From positions 124,001-188,000 of the forward strand of contig JAHNEJ010000450.1 in assembly GCA_022559845.1 (NCBI GenBank): 64,000 nt of DNA, read 5' to 3'. Position 1 is the first letter of the stretch, and each line of letters starts with the position of its first letter. The position numbers were made by a program, and so were the translations under genes. The notes below the pieces were generated by a model that saw only the letters and a program-made list of their open reading frames with translations, did no database searches and had not been told where the DNA came from. Positions 10,044 to 20,229 of the stretch are shown piece by piece. The DNA comes from Amorphophallus konjac (lineage: Eukaryota > Streptophyta > Magnoliopsida > Alismatales > Araceae).

Positions 10044-11069
10044 ATAAAAATGCTCCTCTACAGAATGGATGGTCTTGTTGCGGGCAAAGTGACCAGCAAG
10101 ACCTCCGGCATGTATTTCCCAAATCAGAAAGTCCCGAACAGAAGTCCTTGGGACACAGAGTTGCTGTCCTCAAAATAGAAAACCATCCTGGAGTAGATAG
10201 TCAGAAAAGACTGCCCAGGGTCCAGCAAATAAGGCAGAGTGGGCAGGGCCAAAATCAGGACACTCTCCATAGAGCTCCTTCATGTGGTCGAATCCAGTGA
10301 CCTCTACCCGAACAGTGGAAAGAAGGGAGACCCTTCGACTCAAGGCGTCGGCCACCTTATTTTCTTTTCCAGCCTTATGTTTTAGGACAAATGTGAAAGA
10401 CTGGAGAAATTCTACCCACCGACCATGCATTGGGTTTAAGCTCTTTTGAGAGCTAAAGAATTTCAGAGCCTCGTGGTCCGAATATAAGACAAACTCTTGA
10501 GGTAAGAGATAGTGTCTCCAGTGTTTGAGGGCTTGGACCACGGCATAGAACTCCTTATCATATGTGGAGTATCGAAGCTTTGCATCAGAAAGCTTCTCAC
10601 TGAAATAAGCCACAGGGTGGCTTTCCTGGCTAAGTACTCCTCCTATTCCTACGCCAGATGCATCACAGGATATCTCGAAGACTTTGGAAAAGTCTGGCAG
10701 GCGGAGGACATGGGCTTTGGTCATAAGCTCCTTTATGGCAAGAAAAGCATGTGAGGCGGCTTGGGTCCACTCAAAGTTCCCTTTACATATGCAGTCTGTA
10801 ATGGGTGCCATAATGGTGCTAAAACTCTTTATGAAGCGTCTGTAAAAGGTGGCTAGCCCATGAAAACTTCGAACCTCGTGGACGTTTTGGGGCTCAGGCC
10901 AGTCGACCATAGCTTGGACCTTGGATTGGTCCACAGATACTCCGTGACTCGAAACCACAAATCCAAGGAAACTAACCCGGTCGGTCATGAATTCACATTT
11001 CCTAAGGTTGACATACAGGGTTTCTCTCCTCAAAGTTTGGCAGACTTCCCTCAAATGATGGATGTGGTC
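10044..11069 (-). pseudogene. pol: CRM-like RNase H and integrase zinc-binding segment
   Basis: Continues the RT frame after a TAG at 11072-11070. The connection [20 protein letters not shown] is followed by the RNase H region with [45 protein letters not shown] and [13 protein letters not shown] at 10172-10170 follows, and the integrase HHCC region begins after it (GGLAGHFARNKTIHSVEEHFY) before the next TGA at 10043-10041. The Tekay element is split at the same RNase H position (WRHY), which helps align the two. Confidence 0.87.
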
Positions 11070-11072
11070 CTA

Positions 11073-12854
11073 AGGGTTGTGGCTATAGATGAGAATGTCG
11101 TCAAAGTAGACGACAACAAAGCGACCAATAAGGGGATGAAGGGCTTCTGTCATAAGTCTCATGAAAGTGCTAGGGGCATTGGATAGCCCAAACGGCATGA
11201 CGAGCCATTCATACAGACCTTCTTTTATTTTGAAGGCCGTCTTCCACTCATCCCCTGGTCGGATTCGGACCTGGTGGTAGCCACTTTTCAAGTCAGTCAT
11301 GGAAAAGATGGTGGCCCCACTCATCATGTCAAGCATGTCATCTAGGCGAGGAATGGGAAACCTATACTTGACAGTGATCTTGTTGATGACGCGGCTGTCA
11401 ACACACATCCGCCAGGTGCCATCTTTCTTGGGTGTGAGCAAAGCAGCGACAGCACACGGGCTCTTGCTCACCCTGAGGAAACCCTTTTGGATAAGGTCCT
11501 CGACAATCCTTTGGAGCTCAGCATGCTCCCTGGGGTTCAACCGGTAATGGGGGAGGTTGGGGAGCGTGGACCCGGGGACAAGGTCGATAGCGTGTTGTAC
11601 ATCACGCATGGGAGGGAGTTTAGAGGGCAAGTCCTCGGGAAAAATATCTTCGAAATCCTGCAAGACTGCCTGGACTTCGGGTGGGACTGAGACTCGGGAC
11701 TCCTCGGGTGTGATGGTGATGACAACAGCCCAAACAGGGGCACCATCGGCAACCTCTCTATTCAGCTCACGGACACCTATGAAGCTAAGGCGCCTAACTG
11801 GGTCATGACTAACCTTGGGGGCCTTAGAAACGGGCGTGATAGGTGTAGGGGAATAGGGAATGAGAAGTTTCCCTTCATTGGGAGTTTGGGGACTCTCCGG
11901 AACCTTGGGGGTCCCAGTGGAGGTGGGGGAGGTGGAGCTCTTACCCGGAGTAGAAGTGGGACTCTTACCCGAGGTCACCTTTGGGGGTGTCGGGTACAAC
12001 TGGATCTTCTTCCCATTGTGGGAGAAGGAACATTGGTTGGATCGATCGAAAGTTGTGAGGTCTACATCATAGATCCACGGTCGTCCTAGGATGATGCTTC
12101 CGACCTTCATAGGCACTACGTCGCACAAAATCTGTCCCTGGTAGGACTGGAATTGGATGGGAATAACACATGTAGTGGTGACTGGGATCGAAGTGTCGTC
12201 AACCCAAGCCACGTTGTAGGGCCTAGGGTGAGGGTGTGTAGGTAGACCTAGACGGGAGACAAAGTCTAAAGAGACCACATTGATACAACTCCCATTGTCA
12301 AAGATCACCTTGCATGGTTGGGTTTTCACCATGATGTAGGTTTGGAAGATGGAGCTTCGACGCCAGTCGTCCTCCTGGGGGTGTGTTAGGATGCAGCGAA
12401 CTACACCTAGTCTACCCTGGCTAGAGCTCTCGGCAATATCTCCCACTTGCATGTATTCGACATGCGTTTCATCAAACCCTGCATCCATTTCCTCAAACTG
12501 GGCTATGAGGTCAGGATCGGCCATATATCTCTCAGTGTCTTCTCCTTCCTGAGGTGGAGGCTCCATAGGCTGAGGGTCGGTGATGACCAAGGCTCGGGTG
12601 GGGCAGTTGGTGGCAATGTGCCCTAGGTTGTGGCACCTAAAGCAACGGACTCCTGAGATAGGGGCTGGTTGGGAAGTGCCAGGGGCGGGTCCCTTTCCTT
12701 TGTCATCCCTTTTATCAATCGGTGGAGTATACTCCAGCCTGGGTAATGCAGCGGGTGCAGGTAAGGGGTTCCTTGTGAAAGGAACGGTAGGGGCAACGAC
12801 CCGTAGTGGGGTAGCCGCAGGGGCATAAGAAGTGGAGGGGCCAACTCTCTCGGT
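11073..12854 (-). pseudogene. pol: CRM-like nucleocapsid, protease and reverse transcriptase
   Basis: Open frame after the TAG at 12857-12855. It starts with a Pro/Ala-rich linker, then an intact CCHC zinc knuckle CFRCHNLGHIATNC (about 12655-12614). The protease has VIFDNGSCINVVS (Asp-Asn-Gly in place of Asp-Ser/Thr-Gly) and ends with ILGRPWIYDVD. A Ser/Thr/Pro-rich spacer precedes the RT, which shows WRMCVDSRVINKITVKYRFPIP, then DLKSGYHQVRI, WLVMPFGLSNAPSTFMRLM and the catalytic YFDDILIYS at about 11100-11074. The frame breaks at TAG 11072-11070. Confidence 0.9.
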
Positions 12855-13853
12855 CTAACGGACCATGGGGTTTCGAGACTCAGGTTGGCGGTAGGTGGGA
12901 ACCCGAGGTGGGGCCACTCTTTGAAATCGCTCAACATCTCGGGCAACCTGGTAGGCGTGCTCGAGAGTGTTGACCTCTCGCAAGAAAAGCTCCCGTTGGA
13001 TGCTCTCGTGTAGGCCAGCCCTAAATCGAGAGAGAGTTACAGAGGCGTCTTCCATGACTTGGCTCCGAAGGAAGAAGTCATCGAATTTGGCGATGTACTC
13101 GTCCACGGACTTTCCATCTTGGGTGAGTTTCTGCCACTGGTCTAGAAGACGCTGATGGTAGGAGGGTGGCAGATATTTCTCCCTCAGTTTCTCCTTCATT
13201 TCTTCCCATGTATTTATGGGCTCCTCTCGTCTCCTGGCTAGGAGATTCTCCACATTACACCAGTAGGTTTTGGCTTGACCCAAGAGTTTCATTTTGGCAA
13301 ACCTCACCCTAGTGGCAGGGGCCATGTGGTGATGCCAATCAAAATATTGATCCATCCCGGCCTCCCACTCAAGGTATTTGGCTGGAGTGAGGGACCCATC
13401 GAAACTGGGAGCGTCAATTTTGACGTTCCGTAGGATGATCTCCTCATCATCGTAGTCCCTCCTTCGAGGTGTACGATCCTCTTGTTCTCTACCTTGGGGA
13501 GCCTGATTCGGGCGGACTTGCTCTCTATCCTCCCTAGAATTGGCTACGGGATTGCCGTGGCCATTCACTCGTCCTTCCTCTCCCTTTAGTCGATCCTCTA
13601 AAGCTCGGATCCTATCATCTAGCTCTGCTCGTAGTTGGCCTATGGACTCTTCAAAATGGGTCAGAAGGTTATGCTCGAGTTGAGCCAACATAGCACTCAC
13701 GCTCTTCTGATCCATCGTTGGCTGTAGTGTTGAAGGGCGCTCTAGACGGCCAGATGAATTCCTAGACCAGCGTGGCATGCACGGGCTCGGACCTAAATGA
13801 TGCTGTCCTGGGACCGAAGAATTTAGCAAGCAGTGGACCCGGCTGATTTGCAA
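12855..13853 (-). pseudogene. gag: CRM-like gag (capsid)
   Basis: 332 codons ending at a TAG. The first ATG is at 13853, but a downstream ATG (MPRWSRNSSG) is an equally good start. The N-terminal part contains a coiled-coil-like stretch (MLAQLEHNLLTHFEESIGQL and following). The capsid core starts at IDAPSFDGSLTPAKYLEWEA and includes VRFAKMKLLGQAKTYW, TWEEMKEKLREKYLP and LSRFRAGLHESIQRELF. The TAG lies between capsid and zinc knuckle; CAG-to-TAG would explain it. The outer Tekay element is interrupted at the equivalent place. Confidence 0.88.
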
Positions 13854-15371
13854 AGGGTCAATTTGAAGGGACCGATCAGGGAAAGTTACTCGCCCGTAGG
13901 CGAAGTAGTTGTGGGACTACCTCCTGACAATTAGGGTGCCCTAATGTGACAGCCTAGGGCCTAAAGGATAGGTGCAAGCAAGCACTCTCTCACCGTCCAC
14001 AGCGATGCACTCAGAAGACTGGCTGCATGGATCGGGCTCTCTCTTACTTCGTCGCGCGGCAATTGAAAAGATACTAAATGAGCAAGTTTGGAGCACGTAC
14101 CTAGCTGACAGAAAAGTCTAGCTCCGACCGGAGACGAAGGCGAGCGGGGACGTGCAGGCCCGCACGGCGTCGACGAAGCTTGAGCGGTTACAAAGCATTC
14201 ACTCCACGCAGGGAGGGTTGAATTATTACAAAACCACGTGACTTAAAATTTCCCACGCAGGGGAACAAATTACTCCAGAATTTCTCCGCGCAGGGACACT
14301 TAGGGGCACTCACGTTCCGTAATTTACGGATCTTCTGTCGGCATCCGGACGGCTCAGACTCAGTCGAGCCGTAGTAGTGGACTTGGGTGTCACAAGAAAG
14401 TGATAAGTTAATATATATATATATATAAGATTATATATATCTCGAATATATATATATATATAATATATATAACTTAATTGTCAAACTCTTTTTTTTCTAA
14501 ATCAAATAACATATAAAGATATATATATATCTAACACTTTTTTTTAAACACCTTTTTTTTTTCAAACTTTAACTACTCTTTTTTTGACTCTTTTTTTCTC
14601 ACGTTTTTTTTTTCAACTCTCTTTTCTTTCAAACCACCTTTTCTTCTTTTTCTAACTTTTCCACTGCCTGCGTGAATCACGCGGGTAGGTGGTCAATGCG
14701 GGGCTACCGCTGCCGTCGGGCGCGACCCCGGGTGCAGCCGGACGCGGGCCCGGGTGCGGGGGTCGGCAGGTGCAGGCTCGGACGCGCAGGGGCGCGCAAC
14801 GAGCAGGGAAGGGCGCGCAGGGGCGCTGGGCGCACAGGCGGCGCACGGGCGTCGCTGGGCGGGCGGGCGCGGGCGGGCGCGGTGCGGACGCCTGGGAGGG
14901 CGCCTGGCAAGGCGGGCGCGTGGCGCGCGCCGGGCGGGTGCGAGGCGGGCGGGGCCGGGCGCGGCGGGGCGCTGCCGGCGGAGGCGACGGGGGTGGACTG
15001 CGAGCGGCGGCGGCCGGGGGCTGGGGCCCGGCCGCGAGAGCCGTTGCGGCTGCTGCCGCTTTTGAAGGCGGGCACGGGCGACGATGCCCGTGCCGCGAAG
15101 CGCTTTTCCTCTTTTTTTTTCCTATCTGCGGTGCTCTGAACGAGAGAGAGAGAGATACAGAGACAGAAAGAGAGAGAGAGAGAAAGAGAAACAGAGAAAA
15201 TAAAAAAGAGGGAAATTTTTTTTTTCTTCTATATTTTTTTTCTCTCAACTAATATCTTCTTCTGCTACTCTTCTTTTTTTTGTTTCTTTTTTTCTTCACT
15301 TCTAGCAATCTAGAGAGAGAAATAGAGAGAGAGACGTCGGAGACGTCGGGGTCGTCGGAGACGCCGTTGTT
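13854..15371 (-). other. 5' leader of the CRM-like element
   Basis: About 1.5 kb between primer site and gag. From the gag side: about 540 bp of ordinary composition; an AT-rich and poly-T/poly-TA stretch (about 14400-14660); an extremely GC-rich, CpG-rich 400-bp segment (about 14690-15100); then AG-rich and poly-T tracts (15140-15340). The GC-rich part is open in most frames simply because stops are rare at that composition, so I call no gene. It could be captured host sequence, but I recognise nothing in it. Confidence 0.6.
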
Positions 15372-15385
15372 GGGCTCTGATACCA
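15372..15385 (-). promoter_or_regulatory. Primer binding site of the CRM-like element
   Basis: The minus strand reads TGGTATCAGAGCCC, four bases from the LTR at 15390, matching initiator tRNA-Met. Confidence 0.9.
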
Positions 15386-15389
15386 AATT

Positions 15390-15957
15390 TGACGCGGACG
15401 GGCGTCGGGGAACGGATCGACGGCAGCTCCTGTCGGCACGGATGGAACAGATATCTTGCTACCTCGCGCAGCTCGGCCTCACGCCGGACGGTCTCACACC
15501 GGGCGACTCTCGAATCTCACAAAGAGAAGGAGGGAAGGGAAAACACAAGAGAGGAGCTCTCTCACGTACAACAACTTTCTTTTCTATTCATCATGCAACA
15601 TACGTAACACATTAGCCTCTTTATATAGGAAGAGAGCTATAACAATATGACCTTCTAACTTTCACTAATTAGATTCATACCCTAGCCTAACAAGACAAAC
15701 CCCACCAACCATCCAACAACCCTCATTTGACTTGGGGGTTAAATAACAATAAAATACAATAACTTTTGACCCAAATAAAATATTGTGGTGGTTTAAAAAT
15801 TCAAATACCATCATAGTAAAATACACACATACACACATACGTACGGATACGTACTCAGGACGCCGAGTCTTCTCCGAGCCACAAACTCGGTGCAATCGGG
15901 GCGGTGCGGCGTCGGTTCCAAGTAGTGGGCCCGACAGTGGGTCCGGTGTCCCCACCA
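15390..15957 (-). repeat. 5' LTR of the CRM-like element
   Basis: 568 bp, the same length as the other LTR and about 99 percent identical by eye. The TATA box on the minus strand is around 15616-15629. It is bounded by the primer site on one side and the CATTA target duplication (15958-15962) on the other. Confidence 0.93.
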
Positions 15958-17682
15958 CATTATTTGTACGGCGAGAAGTTCGAGGTGTTTACTGACCATC
16001 AGAGTTTGAGGTATGTGTTCTCGCAGAGAGATCTGAACCTCAGGCAAAAGCGTTGGATATAATTTATGAAGGATTATGACTTCACCCTGTCTTATCAGCC
16101 GGGCAGGATGAATGTCATTGCTGATGCCTTGAGTCGGAAGGTTGCGGTCAGTACCTTGATACTGAGGAAGTGGAGGCTCTGGGAACAAGTGCCCGAGGTA
16201 TCTTTTAGGCTCAAGATTCCCCAGGAGCCAGGGTTGGCAGTGCTTGCGAGTCTGACTGTCACTCCTGCTATCCGTCGTCAGGTGACAGAGGCTCAGCATG
16301 TGGACCCTGAGTTGCCCCAGATTTTGGCTATGGCTGACGTAGAGCTCGGCGAGGACGGTGCTGCGAGGTTTCGTGGCAGGCTGTATGTCCCAGCGGAGGA
16401 GCATGTTCGTCGTGCGGTGTTACGTGAGGCTCATGGGAGCAGGTACACTGTACACCCGGGTGCGACTAAGATGTATCGGAACTTGCGGAGGCAGTTCTGG
16501 TGGCCTGACATGAAGAGAGATGTCGCAGAGTTTGTGGCCAGGTGCCTGATCTATCAGCAGGTGAAGGCGGAGCATCAGCGACCAGGACGTACTCTCCAGC
16601 CCTTGGATGTTCCTACGTGGAAGTGGGACCACGTGATCACGGATTTTGTGGTGGGGTTGCCGAGGACCCCGAGTGGGCAGGACAGTATTTGGTTGCTAGT
16701 GGATCGGCTGACGAAGGTGACGCGGTTGTTACCGGTCAAAGTCAGCTGGAGTATGTCTAAGTTGGCTCGTCTTTATGTGGAGCAGATCGTGCCGTTGCAT
16801 GGGGTTCCCATTTCGATCGTGTCGGATCGGGATCCGCGCTTCACTTCTGGATTCTGGAGGAGTTTCCAGCGAGCTCTTGGCACGGAGTTGGCATTTAGCT
16901 CGGTGTATCATCCCCAGTCAGATGGTCAGTCTGAGAGGACCATTCAGACTTTGGAGGACATGCTGAGATCCTGCTGTCTGGAGTGGCAGGGGAGTTGGAT
17001 TCATCACCTACCGTTGGTGGAGTTTGCCTATAACAACAGCTATCATTCGAGCATCGGCATGGCTCCTTATGAGGTATTGTATGGGCGTCCTTGTCGGACT
17101 CCACTTGATTGGTTTGAGGTGGGTGAGCGTGTTTTGACGGGACCGGAATTGGTGCAGCAATGTGTGGACGTTGTGCACCTGGTTCGTCAGAACATGTTGG
17201 CGGCCCAGAGTCGGCAGAAGAGCTATGCTGACCGTAGGAGGCAGCCTCTTGAGTTCGCCGTGGGCGATCATGTGTTCTTGAGAGTTTCTCCGATGAATGG
17301 GGTGATGCGTTTTGGACGGCGTGGGAAGCTGAGTCCCCGCTATATTGGTCCATTCGCGATTGTGGAGCGCATCGGTGAGGTTGCTTACCGGTTGCAATTA
17401 CCACCTGAGTTGGCGTCGGTGCATGACGTGTTCCACGTCTCGATGTTGCGGAAGTATATGCCCGATGACTCGCATGTGCTCGAGTTTTCCGTTTGGCTTG
17501 AGGTGACTCCAGATCTTTCTCTCCCAGAGTTTCTGATCCGCGTGGAGGATAGGCGAGAGCAGCGCCTACGGAACAAGGTTATTCCCTTGGTAAAGGTCGT
17601 GTGGCAACGACACTCTGGTGGTGAGGCTTCGTGGGAACGTGAGGACGAGATGCGTCAGTAGTTCCCGTACCTGTTTGAGTGA
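15958..17682 (+). pseudogene. pol: Tekay-type pol, second part: RNase H end, integrase, chromodomain-like tail
   Basis: Resumes the split frame at [24 protein letters not shown] at 16060-16062 interrupts RNase H shortly before ADALSRK. The integrase zinc region follows (H and H in the AHGSRYTVHPGA region, then C-L-I-Y where the family has C-x-x-C: the second Cys is Tyr). The catalytic core has TDFVVGLPRTP, SDRDPRFTSGFW and YHPQSDGQSERTIQTLEDML. The tail ends VWQRHSGGEASWEREDEMRQ, then a TAG (17659-17661), with the natural end a TGA at 17680-17682. The stops and the lost Cys make it inactive. Confidence 0.9.
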
Positions 17683-17736
17683 GTCTTCCTCTTCTTTCCC
17701 CTTGGGTTGTTCTCAATTTCGAGGACGAAATTCCTT

Positions 17737-17749
17737 AAGGGGGGAGGGC
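17737..17749 (+). promoter_or_regulatory. Polypurine tract of the Tekay-type element
   Basis: AAGGGGGGAGGGC directly precedes the 3' LTR start TGTAATATCC. Confidence 0.88.
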
Positions 17750-18087
17750 TGTAATATCCCGGACCTTTCGGATCCTTTCTTCATGGGTCCCGGATCTAGT
17801 TTTCGGAGTGTCCAGCTCTGTTGTGTCCGAAATTTCATTTCGGACATCTTTCGTGTTCGGATCGGCGCGATCCGGAGTTGTTTCGGAGGCCCGGAGGTGT
17901 TCCGCGACTTTTCAGCGTGTGTTTTCCGATTCCCGGCGTGTGTTTCGGCTTTTTCTTCGGAAGCTCGCTGCGGGCGAACCGGGCGGTTCACCCGGGCACG
18001 AGTGGTACCGTTGCGATCGGTGCGTTCCGAGGATTCCGGAAATGTATTTTTCTATTTTTTGATATTTTTCCGAAAAATCGGATTTCC

Positions 18088-18094
18088 TATATAA
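18088..18094 (+). promoter_or_regulatory. TATA box of Tekay LTR
   Basis: TATATAA in an AT-rich interval between GC-rich flanks, 338 bp into the LTR. Absent from the truncated 5' LTR. Confidence 0.6.
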
Positions 18095-18652
18095 TCCCAT
18101 TTCTTTTCTTTTTTCTTTTCCTCTTTCTCTTTCTTCTTCTTCCTCCCTTCTCTCCCGTGCATTTCCACCGTGACCGCCCCCCTCTTCCGGTGCTAGCCCC
18201 GGCGCCATCTCCTTCGGCTGCGGACGCGGCGAGGCGACGGCGTCGTGGCGTAGGCGGCGGCGTGGCGATCGCGGCGGTGTTCGGTGCTCGGTGAGGGCGT
18301 GGGGAGTTCGTGAACTTCAAGCGATTCTTGAGGATCGGCGGCGATTCGCCACGTTTCGGACAACCCCGAGGTAGGGTAACGGTCCTCTACCTCTGTGCGT
18401 TCCTTTCCCGTGATTTCTAGGCCGATGGGGAGCCGAGAGGGGTTCGTTTGAGCTCGGGACGGGAAATGCATGATTCGGGGTTTGAGCGCCGATTTAGAGT
18501 TTTTACCGCACCATTTGGAGTTTTGGGGGCGTCATTCAATGCTCTAGGGCGTGGGGACGAGCTCCCCCTTTGTTTCCCCATCACCCGGGGGTGATTGGGG
18601 CGTGGAATGGAGTTTTCGGCCGTTTACCGCCGTTCTCAGTTTTCCGAGATGA

Positions 18653-19022
18653 TAGCGGTCCACCAGTAACCGCCTTCATTGGTAGCGGTCGGGTGGGGAC
18701 CGCCTTCACCAGGGTTTTCGACCGTTGGGGCTTGTTCTGTCGGCAGGCGGTCGCGGTCTTACGACTGACCGCGACTGCTGGTGGCGGTTAGGGGGCGACC
18801 GCTTTCAGCATGGGGTCCGGCACGGTCTTCGAGACGGGTTTTTGACCGTTGGAGTCTGGTCACAGTCTCCTGGAGACCGCTATCAGGTGAAGACGGTCAT
18901 CAGGCGACCGCGTTTAGCTTTTCCTGCACCAGGGCGGTCGCGGTCCCAGGAGGTCCGCGACTAGGTGGTAGCGGTCCTGGGTCGACCGCGACCACGGGAG
19001 GCGGTCATCCGGTGACCGCGAC
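18653..19022. repeat. GCGGTC/GACCGC palindrome array in the Tekay 3' LTR
   Basis: Counterpart of the array at 3534-3903. Units begin near 18653, 18682, 18783, 18864, 18892, 18934, 18970 and 19001. One arm is changed relative to the other LTR (CACAGTCTC against CGCGGTCTC), so single units are decaying. Confidence 0.8.
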
Positions 19023-20229
19023 TCCCTTTCCTCGCCGATTCAAATCCCGGACAAGCTAGTCTCGATCCCTGTGCTGACCCGTGGTCTGACTGATGCTGGG
19101 CATCATGTGGGGGCCACATGTGGGGGTGCCGTGGGGTCCCGAGAGGTGGTGGCTCCAGCTTGTGTCACCGTGCATCGGTGTTGGTACAAGGAGCGTTCCT
19201 CGTACCTGCGATTGCGAAGTTGTTTTCCGTTGACTCGAGAGTCTACTCTTTGTGACCCTCCACTAGTCGTAACCTGCTTACACGCGAGTGGTCCCGCCTG
19301 GGAGTAGGTGGAGAGGCTTACCCTGAGGATGGTTTTAGACTGGTTACCGTCGGGCCCCTTGTCAAATCAGAGTCCAATGCTAGGGGAAAACCAGTCAGAG
19401 GGCCAGACCTAGGACGCGTGGTCTGTGTGTGCACACGTGGTTGGAGACAGTGGACGCACGTCGACGGGCGTGACCCCAGCTAGTCACTTGTTCGTGGTTA
19501 CTTGTGCGGTGTCTGCACCTCGGGTAGGACCTACCACGTCAGGCGGTTCACCTGCGGCGCGGTGTAAGACGTCAGGGGACGCTACCGGCTGTGCTTCTAG
19601 TGGGTGGTACTCCTGTCGAGTACGAAGTGACAGACTGTCCGTCGAGTGTATCCGACCTTCGGGTTTTACCGGTTCGACCTTTGAGCTTTGGTCTTCTCTC
19701 TGTGGCACGTGTGTCGGTTTGCGTGCCGTAGGGCCTTGTCTTATAGAGTACAGGGCTTTCCCTTCTGAGGTACTTTCCTACCGCTAGCGTAGTGGTTTCT
19801 CGTTTTATGAGGTAGGGTCCGAGTGATCCCTACTGAGTCTTGTTCCGAGACTGATTCCCTGCGTGTTTTCACCGTGTTTCAGGTGAGGCACCACCCCAGG
19901 GGAGCGCGTCTGGGGTGCAGCGTGGTACGGGTGCCCAGAGGTAGTGCCAGAGGTCAGAGCCGGGGTATGCCCCGAGTAGTTGTACTTTCCTTTCTTGTCA
20001 CTGTCCTAGTCGTAGACTGCTGTTGTTGTTATTTTATATTGTGGACCATTAAAAATGTTAATTTATTTCCTGCTTAATATTATAACTGTTTAATTCCTGT
20101 AATTATTTGTGATACTTGTGTAGTCTCCACACCATCCTTTTAACCCTTCCGAGTCTTCGGGCTCGTGGGTGGCGGTGCGAGTCTCGGGTTATCGGGCCTT
20201 CCCGGTAATCGGATTCTCGGGTCGTTACA

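Larger units (their letters stand above)
8208..15957 (-). mobile_element. CRM-like Ty3/gypsy chromovirus inserted in Tekay pol
   Basis: Complete LTR-to-LTR element of 7750 bp. The target duplication is CATTA (8203-8207 and 15958-15962), and both LTRs are 568 bp with TG...CA ends. It is inserted within the RNase H codons of the outer element: the host frame reads ...WRHY before it and ...[13 protein letters not shown] after it. The polyprotein occupies one uninterrupted register from 13853 to 8673 with five in-frame stops and no frameshift that I can see. The coding frame runs about 100 bp into the 3' LTR, a trait reported for the CRM clade. That, with the GRPWIYD protease style, suggests CRM, though Galadriel-like is not excluded. 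Confidence 0.92.
3308..20229 (+). mobile_element. Del/Tekay-type Ty3/gypsy chromovirus, interrupted and decayed
   Basis: Order: truncated 5' LTR (3308-5110), tRNA-Met primer site, gag, protease, reverse transcriptase and RNase H, then a 7.75-kb foreign element, then the rest of RNase H, integrase with a chromodomain-like tail, polypurine tract, and complete 3' LTR (17750-20229). Without the insertion the element would be about 9.2 kb. Del/Tekay placement rests on the long LTRs, the gag style and the C-terminal tail ending ...ASWEREDEMR. At least four in-frame stops interrupt gag-pol, so it is not autonomous. Its right end lies directly against transposase coding sequence of the hAT element. 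Confidence 0.9.
17750..20229 (+). repeat. 3' LTR of the Tekay-type element (complete)
   Basis: 2480 bp, TGTAA at 17750 and TTACA at 20229, so 5-bp terminal inverted ends. TATA box at 18088-18094 (TATATAA), followed by a pyrimidine-rich stretch. The palindrome array lies about 570 bp downstream of the TATA, so it would be in the transcribed part. The first base after the LTR (20230) is hAT transposase coding sequence. The expected target duplication partner is not preserved because the left end is truncated. Confidence 0.95.

Noticed and set aside
14652..15252. Long overlapping ORFs on both strands in the GC-rich CRM-like leader
   Set aside because: All frames are open because stop codons are rare at this composition. 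The proteins are Ala/Arg/Pro/Gly low-complexity with no domain, and the region is an untranslated leader by position.
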